Assembly: GCA_015501055.1 (NCBI GenBank)
Contig: JADNYV010001029.1
Coordinates: 1-10,391 of the forward strand
Length of the DNA stretch: 10,391 nt
From: Mucidula mucida
Taxonomy: Eukaryota > Basidiomycota > Agaricomycetes > Agaricales > Physalacriaceae
Reading direction: 5' to 3'
Below, piece by piece: positions 1-9,555 of this stretch; the first letter of the stretch is position 1, and the number at the start of each line of letters is the position of its first letter. The position numbers and the translations under genes were made by a program. Under the pieces are notes generated by a model. The model ran no database searches, was not told the origin of the DNA, and saw only the letters and a list, made by a program, of their open reading frames with translations.

Positions 1-404
1 GAGGATGCTTCGCAGCAGCGGCTTGAGCGTCGGCAGCGAGGGACCCTGGAGGAGGGCGATATCCCAATGCCTTATGCTCTTCAGACATGAGTTTGCGAGC
101 ATCAGCTGTGGAAAAAGTCAGATGTCGCGTCTTTACGGGCACGAATAGTACTAGACTTTACCTAGTCCGATGCGGTCCAAGTCAATCCCGCTGGTAATCG
201 CTTTCGTGGGCGGGCTTGTGCCACGTTCCGTCTCAATGCGAGCGGCGTCTCCCAAAGCAGCTTCTCTCAGAGCCGAAGCATCAACTTCGGACGAGGTGAG
301 CTCTGGATGCTTAGCAGCTGCTGCCTGGGCTTCAGAGGCAAGAGAGCCAGGCGGCGGGCGTAACCAGCCCTTGTGCTCCAGCGACATAATCTTACGGGCG
401 TCGG
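1..404 (-). CDS. SMP/LEA-like repeat protein, partial (3' end beyond the window)
   Basis: Two exons are visible, 404-162 and 105-1, separated by a 56-bp intron (106-161) with a GTAAAG donor and a CCACAG acceptor. Both exons begin in phase 1 at an A|DARK junction and encode the same motif: DARK(I/L)MS, EHK, RPPPGSLA, then AQAAAAKHP. The longer exon is 243 nt (81 codons) and continues with an Ala/Glu-rich segment (REAALGDAARIETERG) and a linker ending DLDRIGL. The pattern recalls the seed-maturation-protein (SMP) repeat found in LEA-type proteins and in some fungal stress proteins, but this is pattern memory, not a search result. The 5' end is unresolved. An acceptor (CAAGCAG, with an upstream TTACTGATAC branch-like site) precedes the 243-nt exon, so at least one more exon lies upstream, but I could not identify it in 405-800. 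The 3' end lies off the left edge. Copy A reads EHKGWLRPPP where copy B reads EHKALGYRPPP; see findings. Function unknown. Confidence 0.65.
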
Positions 405-1878
405 CTGCTTGACAGTATAGTATCAGTAACAGCTTAACAGTATGATCGGGATGTCCTTGCATTTGCCAACACTGTTGAGGTTGATAGAGCGCTTGTGCCA
501 CTACTGTTCGTACATTTAGCACCCCGGCATGAACGGTGAACAGGAAACTGACGAAGAACGCGTCACAGCAGCGTCCATGGTTTGGTCATGGATCCGGAGG
601 TTTGACGAGCGCACGCCATTTGAATACGAGCTTTCGGAATGAAGTTCGGTGGTGCGGTCTAGATAAGGATCATGGAGGCAAGCGACCATACTTTATTGCC
701 ACATCGTGAGAATTGACGGTCGCAATGGCATCATGAGTACAAGTGGAGTCGGTGGTGCGCTTTCGGCGCTTCTGTGGAGAGTTGGAGAATCAAAACAGAT
801 ATCAACACGTGACACTACCGTCGGTACTGTCACGATATCGTGTACTGATATACTGCACTGCTCTCTCTGAGCTCGCCCAACAGCGCAGCGGGAAACCCAT
901 CAGCTGAGCAGATGAGGTATGTTGCAAGTTATGTACGATAAGCGTTGATGTCCGATTGTTGGAGCGGGAATCGCAACAATAGCAATTCGCGTCATGTTTG
1001 CATAATACAAGTACTTGTGAGGTCGTCGCGTGAGTACATTTCCAAGGCCTCATAGCCGAATCCGAAAGTACCCATGTAAGCGGTTTCCAGAGATGTCGCT
1101 CCCATCAGCGCCCGTCTATTAAATGATATTTCGAGAAGAAATACCAAAGAGCCTCCAGCAGCGAGAGCAATTGCCTCACATACTGCGTATCCTAAGGTCA
1201 ATCCTCGGCGGGCCCTCGGTGTACACATCCCCACTCTCGCGAATCGCGAACGTTAAGGCGCGTCAACCAGTCCACCTTCTGATCTGTTTCAGTCTGAGGG
1301 CTGATTAGGTTCAATTCGGATGGTAACGAGCCGGTGCATTGTTGCTCGACCATCACAAGCATCACGTCCGATGCACTCGCCACTACGATTCGCAACAGAA
1401 CTTTTGGACAACCCGAAGTCGGAAATTGTGCAATGCTAGTTCAACTTGATGAGGCGTCGATCTCCGAAGACTTTCAAAACGTCCCGCAGAGTAACATTCA
1501 GCCAGTGGTGCATGAGCGCGAAATGAAACCAGTACGGTGACAACCAAAGGCTGCGCCCGGAATGGATGGCGAGCCATCGACAAAGAGCAAGTGATTGAGG
1601 ATAGAAAGCGCTGTAACGATTCGGCGATGTGTATGATAGATTCCACTTCTTAAGGAACAGAGCAATGCTCAAATAGGTATGTCAAGGGCGCTGGCGTACA
1701 TCGAAATGCACCGACTCGAAACAGCTGAACGTCACCGCGAGTTAGATCAAACTACCACTGAAGGAAGCAAGTACCGAATGTGCCCAGTCGTGCATGCGTC
1801 CCCATTTCCCAACACCGCCCGCCTCTCATGGGCCGCGGCGCTGAAGCCTGCATCCAGCACAATAGTATCCACCAATGC
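405..1878. other. About 1.5 kb without a recognisable gene
   Basis: Open frames here are short, overlap on both strands, and match no family I recognise. The upstream exon or exons and promoter of the left-edge minus-strand gene must lie somewhere in the left part. The right end abuts the stop codon of BUD13. Minus-strand frames at about 992-1234 (a hydrophobic stretch) and 1436-1672 look vaguely protein-like, but no splice-consistent chain of exons could be built. The only clear structure is the inverted repeat at 798-839. A decayed gene or transposon relic cannot be excluded. Confidence 0.5.
798..839. repeat. Interrupted palindrome (inverted repeat) with E-box
   Basis: The left arm is GATATC, AACAC, GTGACA, C, TACCG (798-820), then a single central T (821). 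The right arm is CGGTA, C, TGTCAC, GATATC (822-839). The arms pair GATATC/GATATC, GTGACA/TGTCAC and TACCG/CGGTA, so 17 pairs are broken only by one C:C mismatch and a 5-nt bulge (AACAC) in the left arm. The bulge junction creates a CACGTG E-box at 806-811. It could be a site for a dimeric DNA-binding protein or a hairpin; nothing in the sequence decides between them. Confidence 0.7.
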
Positions 1879-2887
1879 CTACATGTCTTCGGCCTCCATT
1901 GGTAACTCTCCAAGCCTCTTCGCTTCTTCGCGTTTGGTTTTGGAAAAACTTCTTCTCAAGCCATTACTGCGATCTATCGAAAGTGTTAGTCTACTGGGTA
2001 ACAAGTGGAGGACAAGGACATACCAACACCGTCCCATCTATACCCAGGTCTTATTCCAAAGCGATTTGGTGGTGGTGGAGGCCATTGTACTGCGGAAGCT
2101 TGGCCCTTTGGATTTCTTTTTCTGTTAGCAATATCAGCGTATGCGAACACATACAATCAAGTGATCGTACCGTTAAGAATGCAGCAGCCGGATCGTTCCA
2201 GAGTTCCTTTGCTCTGAGCTCCTCGTTCAAATCCTCGTCGTCCGCATGTCTGAATCCCTTCTTATTCCGCTGCTTTTCCAATTCCTTCTTGTTTTGCTCT
2301 GCCTCGTCCCGCTGCACCAGACCCTTGCCCCATTCCATTTTCTGCGCCTCCTTCTCCTCCAATTCCCGCTTTTTTCGTGCAGCCTCTGCGCGGGCAGCTT
2401 TGGTGTCTATTTTTCGCCCAGTAGCATCGCGATACACAGTCTCTTGCGCCTTGGCAATCTCCTCTGCAGTAAGACTATTGTCCGCCAACGCCGTCTGCGG
2501 AAGAACCTTCTTCAACTCTTTCGCCGACACAAGACCACCGGCAAAGGGCGTGTCGGTCTCGACAACCTGCGGGTTCTCGTCCTCTGCTGGCGGCGGTGTC
2601 GGCTCGCGTACAACCGCCCATCCTGAATCCGGCTCGCCCTCGCGCTTTCTCTTCTTAAACGACCGGTCAGATACCTCCACGACGGCTTCTGCAGCCTCAT
2701 CTGGATCGTCTCTTGTCTGCTCATCGCCCCAGCCTCCGTCGTCGTCTTTGACCAGAGAAACGCCTGATGTCGTGGTCGCGGTGTTGGTCTTTCGTTTCTT
2801 CTTCTTTGGGGCAGAGCGAGCTAATATTGCATCCGCTTTTGGCCCAGACATGTATTTCTGCGCGAGGTACGCTTTCATATCCGACAT
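1879..2887 (-). CDS. BUD13: Pre-mRNA-splicing factor BUD13/CWC26 (RES complex subunit), conserved C-terminal exons broken by indels
   Basis: Bud13 is, with Snu17/Ist3 and Pml1, part of the RES complex, which joins the activated spliceosome in the nucleus and promotes splicing and retention of unspliced pre-mRNA. Three exons are seen: 2887-2171, 2121-2024 and 1973-1879, with introns of 49 bp (2122-2170, GTACGA donor) and 50 bp (1974-2023, GTATGT donor). Exon 1 is an intact 239-codon frame with the fungal N-terminal motif YMSGPKADAIL, a lysine-rich stretch (KKKKRK), the family segment ETVYRDATGRKID, and a charged helix (KKRELEEKEAQKMEWGKGLVQ region, about 158-185). Exons 2 and 3 encode the family's most conserved part: PPPPPNRFGI, PGYRWDGV (the tryptophan region known in yeast to bind Snu17), DRSNGFE and a final YQW..EDM followed at once by TAG. 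Five one-base losses put these pieces in different frames. Allowing for them, the product would be about 304 residues, against 266 in S. cerevisiae. Sequence error is the likelier cause; a pseudogene is possible. Confidence 0.92.
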
Positions 2888-3078
2888 CGTAGAAGAGAGC
2901 GCTGGAGAGAGTAGGACTGATGACCGTAAACAGCAAGATACAATGATCGGACCGGTGAGCCGGATGACTCTTGAGCTCGTTTTGTGGTCTGCTTAATGCG
3001 CTTTACATTGTCTTTGCACGACAACCCATTATACTGTACATCATTAACAACGGAGCAAGCCTGTCGCTCCTCAAAACC

Positions 3079-3450
3079 TCAAAGGTGGTACAACAATTTG
3101 GGAATATAAACTTCGACATCATCTCCAGACACCTCTCTGGCAACCTTTAAAGTCGATGGTAAGTCTGACAGGCATTGCAGGAACGAAACGGATACTCACA
3201 GCGTATGGCGCTATGATTTTCTCCGAAGAATCTCGTGTAATTCCGGTTCAGGAGTCTGCCTCCCATCAGAATATGGTATGAAGATGGGAGGCGTTGTCGA
3301 ACTGGATGAATGGCTTCGGGAAGCCATACTGAATCGCGTCGGGAAGGATGCGCCTCCCTCGGGGCTCGTGAACGTGGGGGGTGTCGCGTAACGCGTAAAC
3401 GGGTGCGTCGCGAGAGGATCAAATGCACGGAGAAGCTCGGATTGCGACAT
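3079..3450 (-). CDS. Possible small hypothetical protein, two exons, one suspected frameshift
   Basis: I do not recognise this gene. A frame starting at ATG 3450 encodes 79 residues rich in Ser, Thr, Pro and Arg (MSQSELLRAFDPLATHPF..., ...GRQTPEPELHEILRRK) before a stop at about 3211. A canonical GTGAGT donor lies at 3199, 12 bases beyond the stop. Downstream, another frame reads VAREVSGDDVEVYIPKLLYHL and stops at 3079-3081. If one A was lost from the AAAA run near 3218, the first frame would continue through IAPYA to the donor and join the downstream frame at acceptor TTTAAAG (intron about 55 bp, 3145-3199). A closer acceptor (TGTCAG, giving a 35-bp intron) is less consistent. The predicted product is about 105 residues, with no signal peptide or membrane segment. 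It lies about 190 bp upstream of BUD13 on the same strand. The region could also be non-coding. Confidence 0.4.
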
Positions 3451-4192
3451 TGTCGCTTGGGGGAATGCAGACTCAAAGAAAACATGTCTAGGTCTTATAA
3501 CCTGCTGTGACTATGAAAGGAACGCCGCCGCAGACCTTGCGGGCCGTCGCAGTTGACAAGAAAGTGTGACAGATATCGTCTGCTGATCCCAAGAACGTCT
3601 GCTCCTGTTTGATTCCGAGCCTAGGAGGGCACGATAAACAGCGGCGCGGAGGTTTGTCGCTGGTCATATGCCCGCGAAACACGCTGAGCGGGTCTAGGCC
3701 GCCTGTTATCACAACAACCGGAAGTGTTTACTTGCGTACTTCCGCTTATTTTCAGTGGCGGTCACAACCATTTACAGATTATTGTCTGAGTTCGGAAAAA
3801 CCAAATGACATCTACCAGTATCCTTTCTCTGCAGGATAGATGGAAGCTGAGTTATCACGCTGGTGTGGCGTCTTTAATAATCTCATTGCCCAAATATATG
3901 GACCAAATTGAGGACAAAGATGGACAAAGGTCTAGTCATCGCCATTCAGGGTTCCGAGCAAGCAGACGACTCGAGTCCTGTTTGATGACCGTCAAAGTGA
4001 TAAACGATTATGTTTGTGAAGCTCAGTTGTGGCACTGACAACCTCTGCTCGTCGTTTTTCATTCTTTCAATACCGGAAGGCCCGCTTATGAAAATCATGA
4101 GGAATATGATTTCGGAGTTCCGTGAAGGGTGTCGCAGCCTCCTTACAGCGAATCCGAAATCTCTTGGCCATGGCAGCAACAAATGAAATCCT
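3451..4192. other. About 0.74 kb without a recognisable gene
   Basis: Short frames occur on both strands, but none shows a recognisable domain, a splice-consistent extension or a good start context. The interval would hold the promoter of the small minus-strand gene to its left and the 3' untranslated region of the long minus-strand gene to its right. A small hairpin (AAATCAT/ATGATTT, 4092-4112, 7-base loop) is the only local structure I noticed. Confidence 0.5.
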
Positions 4193-6118
4193 CTAGTGCA
4201 GAACAACGTCGTACTGCGACGGTCTCAACAACCTACTCAAATCCGACGAAAAATCCGCTCTCAAGAGGTCTTCATCGCTGTCTTCGCCATTCTCTGATTC
4301 CGCGGCCTCCTCTTCTTCTTCAAATGCTACAGCCAACGACCGATCATCATATACAGGAGCAGAAGCTTCAAACGTTTTCAAGGGGACATAATTCTCTAGG
4401 CGAGCTGCAGTGACGGGCCTCCGAGAAGGTCGTGATTGCTGCGGTGGGCGCCGCGGTACTTGAGAGGTAGATTGTGTCATGGCGCGGGCGGTCTCGTAAA
4501 ATTCATTGAGGAACGAAGCAAGCGGTCTGAGTACTTTGGGATTGAGTTGTTGTTGTCGTACGTGAGTTTGAGAGGGAGCCGAGGAATCATCACATAGGAT
4601 GCGAGGAGAGGCGTCGGAAGGCGCGGCATAATGTTCCGAAGCATTCTTTTGACGAAGGATAGTCGGAAGCGATATTGGGTTAGCTGGTAGAATAGCGGTG
4701 CGGAGAACGAAAGTAGGTTGAGGATCTCCGTCAGAGGGAGTTTTCAGATGGGAAGATACGGCAGGTTGCGATTCAGCAGCGAGAAGGTTTTGCATGTCGG
4801 ACGTCATGGTACGAGAGTTGGTTTGGTGCGATTTAGCGATGGCGGTAGTCTTGTGTAACGTAGAGCAAGAGTTAGCGTGCGGCGAAATTGAGTTAAACAC
4901 TGGTGGGGGTGAACTGGCTGGTACATCGAAAGAGGGATCTGAGGTTGCATCGATTGGGGAAGTGATAGTAGGATCTGAAAGCTGATGCTCAGCACCAGGT
5001 GTGCCAAGTCGGACGTTTTTTCGAGTCCTAGCAACCATAACAAAGTCGAGAGGAGCAGGCTGGCTGAGAAGCTGTGAATTTGCTCCAGGTTTATGTATCG
5101 AAGTAGCTGGCGAAACAGTAGACGCGATAAACTTGAGGGGATTTCTTCCATGGGTAGTACTCCTACCAAATTTGTATGGTTGGGTCATCTGAGGGTAAAC
5201 AGTAATAACCGCCTACTTTTTGCCGGGCTGGGTGGATCGAGACGCCGCTTGGCAGAGTTTCCTGTGCTGAAATTCAGCGATTTATCAAAATATATGCGCG
5301 CGAACGGACTTCCTCTCCGCGTAAGCAGCCTCCGCTTCCTTCAAGTCTAGGAAGTCCAGCGCCGAATAGCCAGTAGTGATTTGAGGAGGAGGAGCGGCCG
5401 CGGAAGCTTCGCGATTCTGGGTAGTATTCGTCGCGTGATATTGCCATTTGGTAACGGGCTGTCGTATTTTCTTCTTATGCTCAAGAGGGGAGGAAGGGAA
5501 CGAGGACCGGCGCAAAACATTCTTTTTTGGATCAACGAGACTGCTGCGTCTGTGCAGGCGGTTGGGCGGAGATGGCGAATCAAGCGGCACGAAACGAAGA
5601 GGCTGTCGAGTAGATCCATCGCAAATGACTTCCTTCATAAAGCTGTCCGAAGGCTCGACACCGGTAGATACCGTCGCCTCCCATATTCGTTGCGCCAATT
5701 TGGGCTTTGGTCGTGGTCTCCTCCTTGGAGGTTTGGGCTGTCTTGTGTCTTCTTCATCGCTGGGCACAATGAACGAGTCGTCTGCTTTTTGGCGCGCGCG
5801 CTTTCTCTGGCGACCTACAGTATAGGCGCTTGCAGGTGGCGGCCTCTTCGCCGTAGATATGGTATTTCGGAGAAAGTGCTCTACAGTCGTGGCAGGCGGC
5901 TCTGGCACGTTGTCATCGAGGATTTGAATCCGAGGTAGATCCGTTGGTTGTGGAGAGACTGCCTTCCGCGGTGGTGAGGTTTCCACAACCTGGTAGAATC
6001 CCAGACAAGGATCCACAGCGCTCTGTCTTCTGCGTTTTCTTTTCACCTGGAAAACGTAAGAACATTCATGCAGTAACTCGGGAGGACTTGCAATAAAATC
6101 GTGGTTTGCAGCGTCCAT
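4193..6118 (-). CDS. Large hypothetical, disordered, probably nuclear protein (two exons, one suspected frameshift)
   Basis: Exon 1 runs from ATG 6118 to 5310. Its start context is good, with G at -3 and +4. A 43-bp intron (5267-5309) follows, with a GTCCGT donor, a CGCTGAAT branch-like site and a TTTCAG acceptor, then exon 2 (5266-4193). The splice leads into the frame reading GNSAKRRLDPPSPAKSRR, LLLFT. A one-base loss in the CCC run near 5191 is then needed to enter the long open frame that ends at 4193. With it, the coding length is exactly 628 codons (627 residues). The N-terminal half has basic clusters that look like nuclear localisation signals (KRKRRRQ, RQRKRARQK) and a Pro/Arg/Lys-rich tract (KPPRRRPRPKPK). 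The middle is Ser/Thr/Pro-rich. The C-terminus is acidic (EEEEEAAESENGEDSDEDLL). There are no membrane segments and no recognised domain. Without the frame correction these would be two adjacent genes (6118 to about 5285, and 5188-4193). Function unknown; chromatin or nuclear association is only inferred from composition. Confidence 0.6.
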
Positions 6119-6430
6119 GACTGGCAGGACGATGAAGGTTAGTGATGAGTTAGCGGTGGCGGTCGGAAGGAAGTTCGATCGGTCACTGACGCGAACGCGA
6201 CTTGGAGAGTAATAAGTCTCGTTGCGGCAATACAGAATGCTGTTGCACTCTCATTCGGTTATGTCAACTGGCATCCTAGCTCTGGGCAACCTCTGTCACA
6301 AGAGAAAATATAAGATGTACGATACTGGTAATGAAAGGATTTGAATGGAGCTCAGTTCAAAAGGCGCTAATGGGCATTGAATCCACGAATAAATAATTCC
6401 ATATTCCGTTACACGCAAAACCGAAGGACC
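6119..6430. other. 312-bp intergenic spacer
   Basis: It lies between two minus-strand genes, so it should carry the 3' untranslated region of the YIP4-type gene (right side) and the promoter and 5' leader of the long hypothetical gene (left side). An AATAAATAATT run at 6388-6398 on the plus strand reads AATTATTTATT on the minus strand. It is AT-rich and could belong to the 3' processing region of the YIP4-type transcript, but this is weak. Nothing else stands out. Confidence 0.4.
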
Positions 6431-7692
6431 TCACTGAATTAGTATCATCCAGGCCAGAATGAAGTAGAATAAGCTATTGGAATGGTGAGAACGCGTAGAG
6501 CAACGCGGCGATAAGAGTTGCTTACAGCAATGGGTACACAGCCAGAAGAATCCTCTGTTGATCGATTTTTGTTCCATCCAAAAAGTTCACAGACGCTGTG
6601 TAAAGTTTGAGCATAGAGGCGGTACGTTGAGTCATGACATACCCCAGATGCACCAAGCCCAAGCGAGGAGAGCAATGGGCGCACGAACATAAATGATGCG
6701 AACAAAGCAGGCAATGAATGCCGCGATATCAAGGGGGGCTATGCAGTATCCAAGCGTGCATAAGCCTTGAAAGAATGATCTATACTGACATGTCAACCCA
6801 ATAGGAAGATCTGGCCTCAGTAACTGACACTCTTCCCCCAAGAAGCTATTTGACTGTTAGCACGTAAAGATTAACGAAAACACTACCACTGACCTTTGCT
6901 TGAACAGTTACAACGAGCGCACCCAACGAGCATATCACGATAACACTGGTGAACACTCCCAAAGACTGATCTGCAGGAGCCTACACGGTGGTCAGTCGTA
7001 GCAGACGATAAAAATACTGACACATACATTGATACTGAGCATTATACCCAGTAGCAGACAGAGGATAAGAGGTCCCCATAGATCCCAATCCCTAGACACA
7101 GTTAGCCTTGACCGCAAAAGATAAAATCAAGGACATGCCGTAGTACTTCTCTACCCTCAGCCTTTCGTGGATATAGTACTTGAACAAGCTTATTGTATAT
7201 GGATAATAGGTCCCGTGCCTGTTTGGATGTCGAGCATGAACGCACGGAAGCAAAAGGAGACATACGATAGTCGTAGTGACTGGTTCGTCGAGCGTGTCGA
7301 CGCCAGAGTATCTGCAATACCTTGAACGCTGTATATAAACGATGAGATGAACGGACGAACCGTGTTTCGACTTGCATCCCGCCAACCATTTGACGCGCCG
7401 ATCTTGGTGGACCACCGGGCGAACTCCCGATGTTGCCAGAGAGCTGCGGACTAGAAGGCCCGCCATTACCCGACGGTGGTGCTAGTTGCTCTGATTCTCT
7501 TGCCCGACCCTTGCCCTTGTCTGGCACGGGGGAGGCCATGGAAGGTGCGGTAAATCCAATGATGTTTTCTTCGTCCAGTTCCTCATCGCTGTCGTCTGCA
7601 ACAAGTGAGTGAACAATTACGGTATATAGCATTCACCGACCTGCTTGAATAAATTGCGAGTTGGCTGTGAGTGGGGTCCTTGCGGAATCCAT
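6431..7692 (-). CDS. YIP4: Yip1-family Golgi membrane protein, Yip4/YIPF6 type (ten exons)
   Basis: Yip1-family proteins are multi-span proteins of the ER-Golgi system that bind Rab GTPases and act in vesicle transport. The exons are 7692-7641, 7595-7361, 7311-7266, 7218-7139, 7091-7028, 6980-6894, 6845-6829, 6779-6643, 6595-6526 and 6473-6431. Their phases all agree, giving 831 coding bases and 276 residues (human YIPF6 is about 236). Introns are 45-52 bp. The N-terminal 110 residues are a cytosolic, acidic and Ser/Gly/Pro-rich tail (DDSDEELDEENIIGF). The family core follows: YSGVDTLDEPVTTTI (residues 97-111), DWDLWGPL (139-146, the Yip1-family DLYGP-type motif in its Yip4/YIPF6 form), then about five hydrophobic segments, with KLLGGRVSFFQGLCTLGY (188-205) between the second and third, ending AVYPLLLFYFILAWMILIQ. 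The intron at 7092-7138 has a GC donor (GCATGT). No frame breaks are seen. It is transcribed divergently from RPT2. Confidence 0.93.
6829..6845 (-). other. 17-nt microexon of the YIP4-type gene
   Basis: The minus-strand bases CTTCTTGGGGGAAGAGT lie between acceptor AAATAG and donor GTCAGT. They are flanked by introns of 48 bp (6846-6893) and 49 bp (6780-6828). With one base from the next exon they encode LLGGRV, exactly the residues expected between VQAK and SFFQGL in Yip4/YIPF6 proteins. Skipping the exon would shift the frame. Confidence 0.88.
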
Positions 7693-7806
7693 CTTGCAGC
7701 GCTGTTGCCTGCCACGACACGGTTAAAGGTGGTCTGTGACGGTGACGGTCACGCGCGACTTCCCAATCGAGAGACACTGACGCGTCCTTGTTCTTCAACG
7801 CTCATC
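7693..7806. promoter_or_regulatory. Bidirectional promoter between the YIP4-type gene and RPT2
   Basis: Only 114 bp separate the two divergent ATG codons. The interval holds a tandem TGACGG TGACGG (7737-7748) followed by an inverted TCACG, another TGACG at 7778-7782, and a CCAAT box at 7763-7767 on the plus strand. TGACG resembles the half-site of bZIP (ATF/CREB-type) factors, and CCAAT the site of the HAP/NF-Y complex. I saw no exact copy of the yeast Rpn4 proteasome element GGTGGCAAA. A partial likeness (AAAGGTGGTC near 7725) is too weak to call. Confidence 0.6.
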
Positions 7807-9397
<1,591 letters not shown>

Positions 9398-9555
9398 TTG
9401 TTTTGAATAATAATGACTTTAACGAAACACGAGTGAACATTGAAATTGACTGCCTTCCGTACGATCTTACATAATAAACGGAGCCAACCGGATGCTTGAC
9501 CGGAGTTAAATTTGTTGGTGTCCGACTGTTCTCTTGCAACCTCCAACCATCATCC
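9398..9555 (+). promoter_or_regulatory. 158-bp RPT2-ATP2 spacer: 3' region and presumed ATP2 promoter
   Basis: RPT2 and ATP2 run in the same direction, so this short gap must carry the RPT2 3' end signal and the ATP2 promoter. An AATAATAATGAC stretch at 9407-9418 and ATAATAAAC at 9471-9479 are plausible A-rich 3' processing elements. A pyrimidine-rich, A/C-rich leader (TGTTCTCTTGCAACCTCCAACCATCATCC in pieces, 9527-9555) directly precedes the ATP2 start, as is common in highly expressed fungal genes. No TATA box is clear. Confidence 0.45.

Noticed and set aside
992..1234. Minus-strand frame with a hydrophobic stretch (GYAVCEAIALAAGGSLVFLL)
   Set aside because: It has no family resemblance, no splice-consistent neighbours and stops on either side. 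It could be a relic but cannot be supported.
1309..1325. GGTTCAATTCGG, like a tRNA T-arm
   Set aside because: There is no matching acceptor stem, D-arm or anticodon arm around it, and the T-stem does not pair.
1436..1672. Minus-strand frame rich in Trp/His/Leu, thought at first to be a membrane or P450 fragment
   Set aside because: It lacks any recognisable motif and overlaps another equally open frame.
1679..2996. Plus-strand open frames up to 373 codons across the BUD13 locus
   Set aside because: They are the antisense of BUD13. The minus strand shows clear family motifs and splice sites, while the plus-strand product is low-complexity Ser/Phe/Leu-rich.
3141..3199. 35-bp intron with TGTCAG acceptor in the small gene
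   Set aside because: It is shorter than all other introns here (43-56 bp) and would need two missing bases or one extra base to keep frame, against one missing base for the 55-bp alternative.
4092..4112. Hairpin AAATCAT/ATGATTT with a 7-base loop, considered as a terminator
   Set aside because: The stem is short and AT-rich, hairpin terminators are not used by fungal nuclear genes, and such a stem is expected by chance.
5381..5938. Plus-strand open frame of 185 codons
   Set aside because: It is the antisense of the Arg/Lys/Pro-rich exon of the large minus-strand gene, shows no domain, and its composition is explained by the opposite strand.
7725..7737. Possible Rpn4 proteasome element (GGTGG core)
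   Set aside because: Only the GGTGG core matches and the AAA part is missing. Rpn4-type control is not established for basidiomycetes.
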